From an uncultured Lachnospiraceae bacterium (GTDB lineage Bacteria; Bacillota_A; Clostridia; Lachnospirales; Lachnospiraceae): a stretch of DNA of 64,000 bases. This document shows positions 8,321 through 17,198 of the stretch, in pieces (within the stretch, counting starts at the first letter, position 1; every line of letters starts with the position of its first letter). The notes beneath the pieces are model-generated. The model worked only from the letters and a program-made list of their open reading frames with translations. It was not told the origin of the DNA and searched no databases. The translations under genes were made by a program, and so were the position numbers. The stretch covers positions 16,299-80,298 of the forward strand of contig CAJUFW010000001.1 of NCBI GenBank assembly GCA_910585655.1, in the 5' to 3' direction.

Positions 8321-9811
8321 ATGGGAAAGTATATAATGGCTTTGGATCAGGGAACGACCAGTTCCCGTTGTATTTTATTTAATGAGGCAGGGGAAATCTG
8401 CAGTGTGGCACAGAAGGAGTTTACACAGATTTATCCACAGCCGGGTTGGGTAGAGCATAATCCGATGGAAATTTGGTCGTCTCAGCTTAGTGTAGCGACG
8501 GAAGCGATGGCGGCGCATGGAGTGAGCGCGGCGGATATTGCGGCGATTGGTATTACCAATCAGAGAGAAACGACGATTGTCTGGGACAAGCGGACGGGAG
8601 AGCCGGTCTATCATGCGATTGTCTGGCAGTGCAGGAGGACCGCATATATGCTAGATGAGTTGATGAAAGGAGACTTCCCGGATTATATCCGAGAGCATAC
8701 CGGGCTGCAGCCGGACGCTTATTTTTCTGCCAGTAAGCTAAAATGGATTTTAGACGAGGTGCCGGGGGTAAGGGAACGGGCGGAGCGCGGGGAACTGCTC
8801 TTTGGTACGGTAGACACATGGCTGATTTGGAATTTGACGAAGGGGAAGGTATTTGTTACCGATTATACCAATGCCTCTCGTACTATGCTGTTTGATATCC
8901 ATTCGCTGACATGGGATGATACGATGTTAGAGCGGCTGCAGATTCCAAAATGTATGCTGCCGGAGGTAAAGCCAAGCAGTACGATATATGGCTATACGGA
9001 CGAGTCTGTGCTGGGCGGGGAAATTCCGATTGCCGGAGCTGCCGGAGATCAGCAGGCGGCTTTGTTTGGGCAGTGCTGTTTTGAAAAAGGCGAAGTAAAA
9101 AATACATATGGGACAGGCTGTTTTTTGTTAATGAACATCGGAAGCAAACCGATTCTTTCTAGGAACGGCTTGGTGACGACGATTGCTGCCAGCCGACCGG
9201 GAGAACGGATTTATGCTCTGGAAGGCAGCGTATTCGTAGCCGGGGCGGCGATTCAGTGGCTGCGGGACGAAATGCGGATGATCCGCACTGCAGCGCAATC
9301 CGAAGAATATGCCAGATCCGTGCCGGATACCGGCGGCGTTTATATCGTACCGGCTTTTACCGGGCTGGGAGCGCCTCATTGGGATCAATATGCCAGAGGA
9401 ACGATGGTAGGCATTACCCGCGGCACCCAAAAAGAGCATGTGATTCGGGCGACACTAGAGGCGATCGCTTACCAGACAGTCGATGTGTTAAAGGCAATGG
9501 AGCAGGATTTAGAACTGACACTTTCTGGTCTTAAAGTAGATGGCGGGGCATCTGCCAATCACTTTTTGATGCAGTTTCAGTCGGATATTTTGGGGATTCC
9601 GGTAGAAAAGCCAACTTGTATCGAAACGACTGCTTTAGGAGCCGCTTATCTGGCTGGACTGGCTGTCGGTTACTGGTCGGACGAAGAAGCATTAAAGAAA
9701 AACTGGAAACAGGCGAGAGAGTATCAGCCGGATATGAATACCGAGCAGAGGGAGCGGCTGCTTCGGAATTGGAGGAGAGCGGTAGAGCGGGCAAAGGCTT
9801 GGGAAGAATAA
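8321..9811 (+). CDS. glpK: Glycerol kinase
   Basis: FGGY-family kinase that phosphorylates glycerol to sn-glycerol-3-phosphate. The N-terminal phosphate loop is ALDQGTTSSRCI, with the GlpK-type QIYPQPGWVEHNPMEIW and the GITNQRETTIVWD motif that contacts glycerol. The C-terminal half has GLGAPHWDQYARG and LKVDGGASANHFLMQFQ. Length 496 aa is typical. It sits 14 bp behind folD with GGAGGTATAAGGT before the ATG. No glpF or glpD adjoins it, and the likely regulator glpP is 53 kb away at 61189. Confidence 0.96.
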   Translation: MGKYIMALDQGTTSSRCILFNEAGEICSVAQKEFTQIYPQPGWVEHNPMEIWSSQLSVATEAMAAHGVSAADIAAIGITNQRETTIVWDKRTGEPVYHAIVWQCRRTAYMLDELMKGDFPDYIREHTGLQPDAYFSASKLKWILDEVPGVRERAERGELLFGTVDTWLIWNLTKGKVFVTDYTNASRTMLFDIHSLTWDDTMLERLQIPKCMLPEVKPSSTIYGYTDESVLGGEIPIAGAAGDQQAALFGQCCFEKGEVKNTYGTGCFLLMNIGSKPILSRNGLVTTIAASRPGERIYALEGSVFVAGAAIQWLRDEMRMIRTAAQSEEYARSVPDTGGVYIVPAFTGLGAPHWDQYARGTMVGITRGTQKEHVIRATLEAIAYQTVDVLKAMEQDLELTLSGLKVDGGASANHFLMQFQSDILGIPVEKPTCIETTALGAAYLAGLAVGYWSDEEALKKNWKQAREYQPDMNTEQRERLLRNWRRAVERAKAWEE

Positions 9812-9874
9812 GAAGGCATACGGACGTTGTTCTGCTGGGGGGATACGTTAGAGCAAATGTATTGGAAGAAATAT

Positions 9875-9912
9875 AGAAGAGGGACTGTCGCTTTTGCAGC
9901 AGCCCCTCTTCT
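9875..9912. terminator. Possible terminator hairpin between convergent genes
   Basis: AGAAGAGGG pairs with CCCTCTTCT around a loop of about 20 nt, placed between glpK (+) and the DUF2812 gene (-). A T-rich stretch (TGTTTTTT) begins a few bases after the + side, so the terminator is plausible but not textbook. Confidence 0.5.
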
Positions 9913-9936
9913 TGGATGTTTTTTGGGAATTCTTTT

Positions 9937-10491
9937 TCATAAGTTATCTTTTTTTACAAATTTCCAAAACTGGTATCCCGACCAGGAAAACAAGAATAAA
10001 TAGAACACTATCAGTCCGACATAAATCCAGGCCATCACCTGCTGGAAAGGATGATAAACCAGAAAATTCAGGATACATTGTGGAAGGAGAACAAAAAAGA
10101 ACAAGATAGAAAGAGGAAGAATACGCCCCTTTAGTACCTGCTTGATCATGTTGGATCGGGAACTGGCGTCGCAAAAAATTTCTTCTTCCCCATTCATCTC
10201 GGAAACCGGTTTACGGAAATAGCTGTAACCCCAAAAATCCTGGATATATTCCCAGCCGCAGTCTTCAAACATCTGGACATAAGCCGTGCTGTTGCTGTTT
10301 TTTTCCAGGTTGTAGTCTAACTGGTAAACAACGTCCTCCGGTTCGCATCGTTGAAAGAAGTAGACACCTAAGAAATTGACGGAGAGAAGCTTCCATCCGT
10401 TTTGATGCTGCCTGCGTAAATAGTCTTGTTCCTTTTGCCATTCTGGTACGGTAAAGAAACGGATTTCTGTTTTGGTATAGTTGTTTTTCAT
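9937..10491 (-). CDS. DUF2812 domain membrane protein
   Basis: 184 aa. The N-terminal half (residues about 7-110) resembles the DUF2812 domain, rich in aromatic residues (EWQKEQDYLRRQHQNGWKL). The C-terminal half holds two hydrophobic segments (ILPLSILFFFVLLPQCILNF and VMAWIYVGLIVFYLFLFSW) ending in a Lys-rich tail. AAAGGAGGATGACAGC precedes the ATG. DUF2812 proteins are commonly encoded beside a PadR regulator, as here (16 bp gap), where they are thought to act in membrane or envelope responses. The molecular function is unknown. Confidence 0.8.
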   Translation of the reverse strand: MKNNYTKTEIRFFTVPEWQKEQDYLRRQHQNGWKLLSVNFLGVYFFQRCEPEDVVYQLDYNLEKNSNSTAYVQMFEDCGWEYIQDFWGYSYFRKPVSEMNGEEEIFCDASSRSNMIKQVLKGRILPLSILFFFVLLPQCILNFLVYHPFQQVMAWIYVGLIVFYLFLFSWSGYQFWKFVKKDNL

Positions 10492-10507
10492 GCTGTCATC
10501 CTCCTTT

Positions 10508-10891
10508 TCATTTTTTGTTTCTTATTTCATTGTGCGAAAGAAGCATAGTTGCTTCTATTTTTTCTTCATAGTCTTTTAGCTGGTATTCTTTTATATTCCG
10601 ACAGAGACGCCGGATTCGCTTTATTTCCAGATTTAATACTTCCTGTCCCAGAACGGTGATTTTATAAAGCTTTCGTTTTTCTTCTTCGCGGATAAATCGG
10701 ATCAGACCGTCTCGTTCCATTTTAGAGAGGCTTCCGTAAAGCGTACCGGGACTAATACGAATAGCACCATCAGTCAGTTCTTCTACCTGCTGTACAATCC
10801 GGTAGCCATGTGCCTCTGTCTGCAGGCATAAAAGAATATAGAAGCTGGTTTCTGTCATTGGCATGTAAACTTTTTTTATATGGGAATTCAA
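10508..10891 (-). CDS. PadR-family transcriptional regulator
   Basis: 127 aa winged-helix repressor. The PadR core is clear: FYILLCLQTEAHGYRIVQQV, then ISPGTLYGSLSKMERDGLI and a basic wing. The C-terminal helix LEIKRIRRLCRNI would form the dimerisation arm. The chosen start is a TTG with GAGGTG six bases upstream; ATG codons at residues 10 and 12 are alternatives and would give the more usual short N-terminus. It forms a two-gene operon with the DUF2812 gene. Its own promoter is followed by a perfect palindrome, so autoregulation is likely. Confidence 0.88.
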   Translation of the reverse strand: MNSHIKKVYMPMTETSFYILLCLQTEAHGYRIVQQVEELTDGAIRISPGTLYGSLSKMERDGLIRFIREEEKRKLYKITVLGQEVLNLEIKRIRRLCRNIKEYQLKDYEEKIEATMLLSHNEIRNKK

Positions 10892-10969
10892 ATTATCACC
10901 TCACATTCCGGCGGTTGGGTAGACTCTAAGCAGAAAAAATAAATAACAGTGCAATCTATCGTATTCAGA

Positions 10970-10988
10970 TATATCGAACTTCGATATA
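10970..10988. promoter_or_regulatory. Perfect palindrome, likely PadR operator
   Basis: TATATCGAACTTCGATATA is a perfect inverted repeat of 9-bp arms around one base. It lies directly downstream of the -10 box of the minus-strand promoter at 10992-11020, where a bound repressor would block initiation of the padR/DUF2812 operon. It is also upstream of the divergent FNT-channel gene, about 140 bp from that promoter. Confidence 0.75.
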
Positions 10989-10991
10989 GTA

Positions 10992-11020
10992 AGAATAGCA
11001 TAGGGAAGGGAATTTGTCAA
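10992..11020 (-). promoter_or_regulatory. Promoter of the padR-DUF2812 operon
   Basis: On the minus strand TTGACA and TATTCT are separated by exactly 17 bp, close to the sigma-A consensus. The palindrome at 10970-10988 overlaps the expected start site. Confidence 0.8.
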
Positions 11021-11130
11021 GAAACACATTGTGGGTTGCTTATCAAGTATAATTTTTCAGGAAAGGAAGCTGAAGTCGGCAGTGAAGGAACAACGTTGTG
11101 AAAAATAAGACATCCCGCAGCAAGTAAGGA

Positions 11131-11159
11131 TTGAATATCCGACCAAAACGTGGTAAAAT
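11131..11159 (+). promoter_or_regulatory. Promoter of the FNT-channel gene
   Basis: TTGAAT and TAAAAT with a 17-bp spacer, 44 bp before the ATG of the formate/nitrite-type transporter gene. The rest of the 311-bp divergent gap (10892-11202) holds the padR promoter and operator and nothing else I recognise. Confidence 0.65.
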
Positions 11160-11202
11160 CAAAAGCGGGAACAGAAGAGAATAGAAGGGGGTACATAGGG
11201 AT

Positions 11203-11796
11203 ATGGCAAAGCTGCAGTTGTTTATCAAAGCAATTTATGCAGGATTTATGATTGGAATTGGGGGAATTGTCTATTTATCCGTGGAAAATAAGGTAATCGG
11301 ATCGTTGCTTTTCTCGTTTGGACTGCTGACGATAGTCACACAGGGCTTCGCTCTTTATACCGGAAAGATCGGTTTTATCAAAAGCCCTAAGGAATTATTT
11401 GATATGCTGATTATCATTGCCGGAAATTTCGCCGGTACGTTTCTGACTGCGGTTTTGGCTAAGGCGGCGCATTTGAATATCACTACGGCAGAGCTGGTGG
11501 ATAAAAAACTGGATAACACGATCTGGAACGTTTTTTTACTGGCGATATTTTGCGGTGTGATGATGTATTTGGCGATTGACAATTTCAACAAAGCAAAAAA
11601 CCATCTTTTTATTATTGCGCCGGTGATGATCTTTATTCTGTCCGGATTTGAACACTCTATAGCAGATATGTTTTATTTCCATCTGGCAGGAGCCTATCAG
11701 GGGAAGGCGTTTCTCTACCTCGGCGTGATGCTTTTAGGAAACGGGATTGGAGCAGTGCTGTTTAAAAATCTTGTTAAATTTGGTGCATTGGAATAA
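11203..11796 (+). CDS. Formate/nitrite transporter (FNT) family channel
   Basis: 197 aa integral membrane protein with about six hydrophobic segments. The FNT fold is indicated by the N-terminal AIYAGFMIGIGGIVYL, the half-helix regions GFALYTGK and AGNFAGTF, and the C-terminal GFEHSIADMFYF, which carries the conserved family His. It is shorter than classical FocA/NirC (250-280 aa), mainly in the loops. FNT channels pass formate, nitrite, hydrosulfide or small carboxylates; the substrate here is not readable. AGAAGGGGG precedes the ATG. It has its own promoter. Confidence 0.85.
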   Translation: MAKLQLFIKAIYAGFMIGIGGIVYLSVENKVIGSLLFSFGLLTIVTQGFALYTGKIGFIKSPKELFDMLIIIAGNFAGTFLTAVLAKAAHLNITTAELVDKKLDNTIWNVFLLAIFCGVMMYLAIDNFNKAKNHLFIIAPVMIFILSGFEHSIADMFYFHLAGAYQGKAFLYLGVMLLGNGIGAVLFKNLVKFGALE

Positions 11797-11942
11797 TTTT
11801 TTAAAACTGTCTCACAATGAAAAAGTGAACCTTTTCATCTGGGAGGGTTTGTGCTATACTCTGTGCCAGAAGGCGGGCATAACGATGGCTGGACGCGGGG
11901 TAGAATGGCAGGATTTCAGCAGACATCGTTATCCTGCCTCTA

Positions 11943-12036
11943 TTTTTTATATGATAGGAAAGTTCTCCGAACTTCCCTATCATACAAAAAACCCTCCGGG
12001 CAGGATTCTTATTTATATCAGTGGAATTCTTTTTCA
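11943..12036. repeat. Intergenic repeat family 2, copy 1
   Basis: A palindrome (ATAGGAAAGTTC-TCCG-GAACTT-like arms, 11953-11981) is followed by CAAAAAACCCTCCGGG and, 30 bp on, GTGGAATTCTTTTTCA. The same order of blocks is found at 32137-32252 and 59391-59530. This copy lacks most of the GC-rich middle of the others and may be an internal deletion. Confidence 0.8.
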
Positions 12037-12072
12037 CTAGGCTTTAATTTTACGAAAAAAGGGGATAGAAAG

Positions 12073-13041
12073 ATGAAGGTAATACAAAAAACAATCGGGG
12101 AACATGCCGTATTGACCGGATACCTGCATGAGCCAAGCCAAGAAATGGGAAATATCAGCGCTTATCCGGCGATGTTGGTGCTGCCGGGCGGCGGCTTCCG
12201 TTTTTGCAGTGAACGGGAGGGCGAGCCGGTGGCAATGGCTTTTTTTGCAGAAGGCTATCAGGCGTTTGTCCTGGATTATACGACGGTCACAAAGAAGCCG
12301 GACGCGGTGATGGGAGATCCGATGAAGGACACCGAACTGGCGTTAAAGTACCTTCGTGATCAAACGGAGGAATGGCATATTGCACCGGGAAAGGTAGCGA
12401 TGATTGGCTTTTCCGGCGGCGGGCATCTGGCGGCAGCAGTGGCGACGCATGGCGAGGAGCGTCCGGATGCGCTGGTACTCGGATATCCGGGGATTATCCA
12501 CAGCGACTTACGCGCCTTAGACTGCCCGGATATTGTGGAATCCGTAGACAGCCAGACGCCGCCGTCTTTTATTTTCAGTACCAGGGACGACAAGGTGACG
12601 CCGCCGGCACATCCGTTGGCATTTGCCCAGGCATTAAATACCGCCGGTGTGGATTTTGAACTACATATTTTCCGCAGCGGAGTACATGGGCTTTCCTTGG
12701 GAAAAACGTTGACGAGCAGCGGTTTTCGCGACAATGTGAATGCGGATTTTGCCGGATGGTTTCCGATGTGTGTTCGCTGGCTGCGCGATAGGTTAGGAGA
12801 TTTTACGATTTATGGCGTCAACGACGGCAGAACCGGGAAATACAGCATTGATACCGTTTTATCCGAGCTTTTGGCGTCCGCAGAAGCGAAAGCTCTGGTG
12901 CTAGAAGCCTTTCCGGCGGTAGAAGGGATGGCTGCAAATCCGATGGCAGGGCATATGAGTCTGCGGCAAATCAAAGGAATGCTTCCAGGCGTATCGGAAG
13001 AAGTATTGGGAAAGCTAGACGAAGCGCTGTTAAAATTATAA
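12073..13041 (+). CDS. Alpha/beta-hydrolase esterase with C-terminal accessory domain
   Basis: 322 aa cytoplasmic hydrolase of the acetyl-ester/xylan-esterase-like group. The oxyanion region PGGGFRFCSEREGEPVA is followed by the nucleophile elbow GFSGGG (Ser114) and a late HGLSLG (His205); Asp in FIFSTRDDKV is the probable acid. Residues about 255-322 form an additional helical segment (YSIDTVLSELLASAEAKALV ... GMLPGVSEEVLGKLDEALL). I recall this type of tail on Lachnospiraceae esterases and glycosidases. No signal peptide is seen. The chosen ATG has GGGATAGAAAG before it; the longer upstream frame runs through a repeat and is spurious. Confidence 0.82.
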   Translation: MKVIQKTIGEHAVLTGYLHEPSQEMGNISAYPAMLVLPGGGFRFCSEREGEPVAMAFFAEGYQAFVLDYTTVTKKPDAVMGDPMKDTELALKYLRDQTEEWHIAPGKVAMIGFSGGGHLAAAVATHGEERPDALVLGYPGIIHSDLRALDCPDIVESVDSQTPPSFIFSTRDDKVTPPAHPLAFAQALNTAGVDFELHIFRSGVHGLSLGKTLTSSGFRDNVNADFAGWFPMCVRWLRDRLGDFTIYGVNDGRTGKYSIDTVLSELLASAEAKALVLEAFPAVEGMAANPMAGHMSLRQIKGMLPGVSEEVLGKLDEALLKL

Positions 13042-13101
13042 GCAGGAATTTTTTTAAAAAGGATTGCTTACAATAAGAAAAAGAGTGATAAAGGAAAAAG
13101 A

Positions 13102-15381
13102 ATGGAGGAACTCGAATTCATGAAAGAGCGGGTAGAGCGTATTTTAAAGGAGCAATACCAGAAAAGCTGCGGGGAATGCAGTGCGAAGGAGGTCTATGTC
13201 GCGCTGCTGCAGGCGGTCAAAGAGGAGATGGCAGATCGGAAGCTGACGGAAGGAAAGAAAAAGCTGTATTACATTTCGGCAGAGTTCTTGATTGGAAAGC
13301 TTCTGGCAGGCAACCTAATCAATTTAGGCACCTATGAGGAAATGGATACGTATTTAAAAGAGCATGGTTTTTCTATGACGGAAATGGAAGAACTGGAACC
13401 GGAGCCGTCTCTTGGAAACGGCGGACTGGGACGTTTGGCAGCATGTTTTTTGGATTCCATTGCGACTTTGGGACTGCCGGGAGACGGGGTTGGTCTGAAT
13501 TACCATTTTGGCTTGTTCCGTCAGAGATTTGCGGATCATAAGCAGATGGAGGAGCCAAACCCATGGATCGAGGATCAGAGCTGGCTGACCAAAACAGACG
13601 TCAGCTATGAGGTGTCTTTTGGCGGCGGGCTGACTGTGACCTCCCGGATGTATGACATTGACGTGGCAGGCTATGAGAGCGGACGGAATAAGCTGCATCT
13701 ATTTGATTTGGAAACGGTGGACGAGGGTATCGTAGAAGAAGGGATTGACTTTGACAAGGAAGATATCAGACGGAATCTGACGCTCTTTTTGTATCCGGAC
13801 GACAGCGACGATGCCGGACGGCTGCTGCGGATTTATCAGCAATATTTTATGGTCAGCAATGGGGCGCAGATGATTTTAGAGGAGATCAAGCAAAAAGGCG
13901 GGAAACTGACAGAACTGCCGGAATATGCAGTGATTCAGATCAACGACACCCATCCGACGATGGTGATTCCGGAGTTAATCCGTCTGCTGATGAAAGAGGG
14001 AATCGAACAGGACGAGGCGATCCGTCTGGTAAGCCAGACCTGCGCGTATACCAATCATACGATTCTGGCGGAAGCATTGGAAACCTGGCCGCTTAAATAT
14101 CTGGAAAAAGCGGTACCGCAGCTTGTTCCGATTATCAAGGTATTGGATGAAAAGGTAAGGGCATCGACCAAGGATCGGAAGACCGTGATCATCGACCGGA
14201 AGAAACAGGTGCATATGGCGCATATTTGTATCCATTATGGATTCAGCACGAACGGAGTAGCGGCGCTGCATACGGATATTTTAAAGGAAAGCGAGTTAAA
14301 GGCATTTTATAAGCTTTATCCGGAGCGTTTCCAGAATAAGACGAATGGTATTACGTTCCGCCGCTGGCTGCTTTACAGTAATCAGGAGCTGACCGCCCTG
14401 ATAGAACGTTTGATTGGAAATGGCTTTAAGCGGGATGCCGAGGAGTTGAAAAAACTGGAGGCATTTGTAGAGGACGAGCAGGTATTAGAAGAGCTTTTGG
14501 CGATTAAGCAGAAGAAAAAAGAGGATCTGGCAGAGCATTTGCAGACCAAGGGCATTACGGTCAATCCGGCTTCGATCTTCGACATTCAAATCAAGCGTCT
14601 GCATGAGTACAAACGCCAGCAGATGAACGCTCTTTATCTGATTTATAAATATTTGGAAATCAAAAAAGGAAGAAAGCCGTCTATGCCGTTGACAATGCTG
14701 TTCGGCGCAAAGGCAGCTCCGGCTTATATCATTGCAAAAGATATCATCCATTTGATTTTGTGTCTGCAGGAGCTTTGTGAAAAGGATCCGGAAGTAAGCC
14801 CGTATTTAAAGGTTGTTATGGTGGAAAATTATAACGTTTCCTTAGCGGAAAAACTGATTCCGGCGTGTGATATTTCCGAGCAGATTTCTCTCGCTTCCAA
14901 GGAAGCAAGCGGTACCGGCAATATGAAATTTATGCTAAACGGAGCGGTAACGCTTGGTACCATGGACGGCGCCAATGTAGAGATTTTTGATTTGGTCGGA
15001 CGGGAAAATATGTATCTGTTCGGAGAGTCAAGCGATACCGTAATTGAGCATTACAAGCGGGAGGACTATCATCCGACCAAGGTACTGGCACAGGATATCC
15101 GTCTGCAGAACTTAGTGGATTTTATCGTCGGACCGGAACTGACGGCGATAGGGGATAAGGAAAACCTGACCAGGCTTTATAACGAGATCGTCGGGAAGGA
15201 CTGGTTTATGGCGCTCCTAGATCTAAAGGATTATATCATTACCAAGGAATGGGCGTTAGAGGATTACGAGGATCGGAAGGAATGGGCAAAGAAGATGTTA
15301 ATCAACATCAGTCAGTCAGGGTATTTCTCTTCGGATCGGACGATTGCCGAATACAACCGGGATATCTGGAAACTGTCATAA
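13102..15381 (+). CDS. glgP: Glycogen/maltodextrin phosphorylase
   Basis: 759 aa GT35 enzyme that releases glucose-1-phosphate from alpha-1,4-glucans. The PLP-binding lysine is Lys609 in ASGTGNMKFMLNG. EPSLGNGGLGRLAACFLDS, YLISAEF-like YYISAEFLIG and NDTHPTMVIPELIRLL are family signatures. Length is in the short bacterial range and no allosteric N-terminal extension is evident. An internal ATG at residue 7 with GGAGG before it is an alternative start. It is followed 56 bp later by malQ, a classical pair for glycogen or maltodextrin breakdown. Confidence 0.96.
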   Translation: MEELEFMKERVERILKEQYQKSCGECSAKEVYVALLQAVKEEMADRKLTEGKKKLYYISAEFLIGKLLAGNLINLGTYEEMDTYLKEHGFSMTEMEELEPEPSLGNGGLGRLAACFLDSIATLGLPGDGVGLNYHFGLFRQRFADHKQMEEPNPWIEDQSWLTKTDVSYEVSFGGGLTVTSRMYDIDVAGYESGRNKLHLFDLETVDEGIVEEGIDFDKEDIRRNLTLFLYPDDSDDAGRLLRIYQQYFMVSNGAQMILEEIKQKGGKLTELPEYAVIQINDTHPTMVIPELIRLLMKEGIEQDEAIRLVSQTCAYTNHTILAEALETWPLKYLEKAVPQLVPIIKVLDEKVRASTKDRKTVIIDRKKQVHMAHICIHYGFSTNGVAALHTDILKESELKAFYKLYPERFQNKTNGITFRRWLLYSNQELTALIERLIGNGFKRDAEELKKLEAFVEDEQVLEELLAIKQKKKEDLAEHLQTKGITVNPASIFDIQIKRLHEYKRQQMNALYLIYKYLEIKKGRKPSMPLTMLFGAKAAPAYIIAKDIIHLILCLQELCEKDPEVSPYLKVVMVENYNVSLAEKLIPACDISEQISLASKEASGTGNMKFMLNGAVTLGTMDGANVEIFDLVGRENMYLFGESSDTVIEHYKREDYHPTKVLAQDIRLQNLVDFIVGPELTAIGDKENLTRLYNEIVGKDWFMALLDLKDYIITKEWALEDYEDRKEWAKKMLINISQSGYFSSDRTIAEYNRDIWKLS

Positions 15382-15437
15382 GAAAATAAATCCTAGAGAT
15401 ACGGCGGCAGAAGCGCTGCCGGAGAGGAGAGGATCAG

Positions 15438-16892
15438 ATGGGAAAAGAAGCAGGAATTTTAATGCCGGTTTCCGCTCTTCCGGGAAGACACGGTATCGGG
15501 GATTTTGGAAGTAGCAGCTATGAATTTGTCGATCAGATCGCGCAGGCAGGATTAAAGATCTGGCAGATTCTTCCGCTTGGCCCGCTGGGGTATGGAAATT
15601 CCCCGTACCAGCCGTATTCTTCCTTTGCGGGAGATGAGCTTTATATCAGCCTGGACAGACTTTGGCAGGAGGGCTTACTTGGGAAAACACCTTCTTTTGA
15701 AAAGTTTTCTACAAGTGTAGATTATCAAGCCGTACGGGAGTTTAAGTCGGATTGGCTAAAAAAAGCGTATCGGAAGTTTCGACCAAACGAGGAATACGAA
15801 GCCTTTGTCAAACAGGAGTGGGTGCGTTCCTATGCGATTTATCTGACCTTTAAAAAAGCAAACGAGCTAAGAAGCTGGCTGGAATGGCCGAAAAAGCAAA
15901 AGGAATACTGGAAAAAGCCGTTTGATTTGGAGGAGGCAGGCTTTGAAGAAAGCGTTCAGTACGAAATGTTTGTCCAGTATGAATTTTATCATCAGTGGAT
16001 GACGTTAAAAGCCTATGCCAATCAGAAAGGCGTGCAGATCATGGGAGATATCCCGTTTTATGTCGGGATTGATTCCCTGGATGTCTGGGCGAATCAGGAT
16101 TGCTTTTTACTGGACAAGGCGGGGAATCCTAAGTGGATTGCCGGAGTACCGCCGGATTATTTTAGTGAAACCGGGCAGCGCTGGGGGAATCCGATTTATA
16201 ACTGGAAGCATTTAAAAGAAACCGGATTCGAGTTCTGGATCAGCCGTCTGGCTTATACGGCGAAGCTGTTTGATATCATCCGGATCGATCATTTCCGGGC
16301 GTTTGATACGTACTGGCGGATTCCATCCTCTTGTCCGACCGCGATAGAGGGAAAATGGATGTTGGCTCCGGGCTATGAATTTTTTGATACGCTGTTTGAA
16401 CAGTATCCGGATATCCATATTATTGTGGAGGATTTGGGAGATTTGCGCCCGAAGGTACACAAGCTGCGGGATCATTACAATTTTATGGGAATGAAAGTGC
16501 TGCAGTTTACCTTTGATCCGCTGGAGACAAACAATGACTTCCCGGATCGGGAAAATATGATCCTGTATACCGGGACACACGATAACCAGACCGTGATGGG
16601 ATGGTATCGTTCTCAAAAGCCGAAATTCCGTCGGGCTACCTTGCAGCAGCTACGGGAAGCCGGGTTAGAGGAAGGAAAAGTAAGCGATCGTTTTATCCAG
16701 ATGAGCTTAGCCAGCATCGCCAATATCGTAGTCGTACCGATGTGGGATTTCCTTGGGCTCGATGACTCTGCCCGTGTAAACACCCCTGGTACGCTCGGTT
16801 CCCCGAACTGGGAATGGAGGATGAAGTCTTTTACGGCGTTTCAGAAAAAACTGCCGTGGATTACAGAGCAGATAAAACAAAGCGGACGATAG
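15438..16892 (+). CDS. malQ: 4-alpha-glucanotransferase (amylomaltase)
   Basis: 484 aa GH77 enzyme that disproportionates maltodextrins, supplying longer chains to glycogen phosphorylase. The nucleophile is Asp284 in IRIDHFRAFDTYW, the acid/base Glu331 in IIVEDLGDL, and the third carboxylate is in TGTHDNQTVMGW (Asp382). The N-terminal LMPVSALPGRHGIGDFG is typical. GGAGAGGAGAGGATC precedes the ATG. A strong terminator follows at 16935, closing the glgP-malQ unit. Confidence 0.96.
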   Translation: MGKEAGILMPVSALPGRHGIGDFGSSSYEFVDQIAQAGLKIWQILPLGPLGYGNSPYQPYSSFAGDELYISLDRLWQEGLLGKTPSFEKFSTSVDYQAVREFKSDWLKKAYRKFRPNEEYEAFVKQEWVRSYAIYLTFKKANELRSWLEWPKKQKEYWKKPFDLEEAGFEESVQYEMFVQYEFYHQWMTLKAYANQKGVQIMGDIPFYVGIDSLDVWANQDCFLLDKAGNPKWIAGVPPDYFSETGQRWGNPIYNWKHLKETGFEFWISRLAYTAKLFDIIRIDHFRAFDTYWRIPSSCPTAIEGKWMLAPGYEFFDTLFEQYPDIHIIVEDLGDLRPKVHKLRDHYNFMGMKVLQFTFDPLETNNDFPDRENMILYTGTHDNQTVMGWYRSQKPKFRRATLQQLREAGLEEGKVSDRFIQMSLASIANIVVVPMWDFLGLDDSARVNTPGTLGSPNWEWRMKSFTAFQKKLPWITEQIKQSGR

Positions 16893-16934
16893 AAACATGA
16901 TAGGATAATAGCCAGATTCTGTGCTGGCAGTAAT

Positions 16935-16990
16935 ACCCCGGAAGGGATGGCAAAACAAGTGTCGATTCTTTCCGGGGTCGTTTTATTTTA
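16935..16990 (+). terminator. Terminator after malQ
   Basis: ACCCCGGAA pairs with TTCCGGGGT, with additional internal pairing, followed by CGTTTTATTTTA. It ends the glgP-malQ operon. Confidence 0.85.
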
Positions 16991-17108
16991 AAGATACCAG
17001 CAGGATTTTTGGGTAAAATTTCCCTTTCCCAGAAAAAAGAAAAATAGAAAAAAGATAATTTTTGTCTATATAAAGTTAATTATCAGAAAGAAAAATACTT
17101 ATGTTCCT

Positions 17109-17116
17109 GTTATAAT
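17109..17116 (+). promoter_or_regulatory. Extended -10 promoter before the esterase gene
   Basis: TGTTATAAT forms an extended -10 element; there is no good -35 at the right distance. Upstream, GATAATT (17054) and AATTATC (17078) form an inverted repeat that could bind a regulator. Apart from this and the malQ terminator, the 306-bp gap 16893-17198 shows nothing else. Confidence 0.5.
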
Positions 17117-17198
17117 GAAACGAGAAAAGAATTCTTTTTCTGGTTTGAATTATGAGTAGCAGTAAAAAAAGAGAAAAAAGAAAAATAGGAGGAACAAA

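Noticed and set aside
11851..12072. N-terminal extension of the esterase frame
   Set aside because: The extension translates the repeat element at 11943-12036, and a proper ribosome site precedes the ATG at 12073.
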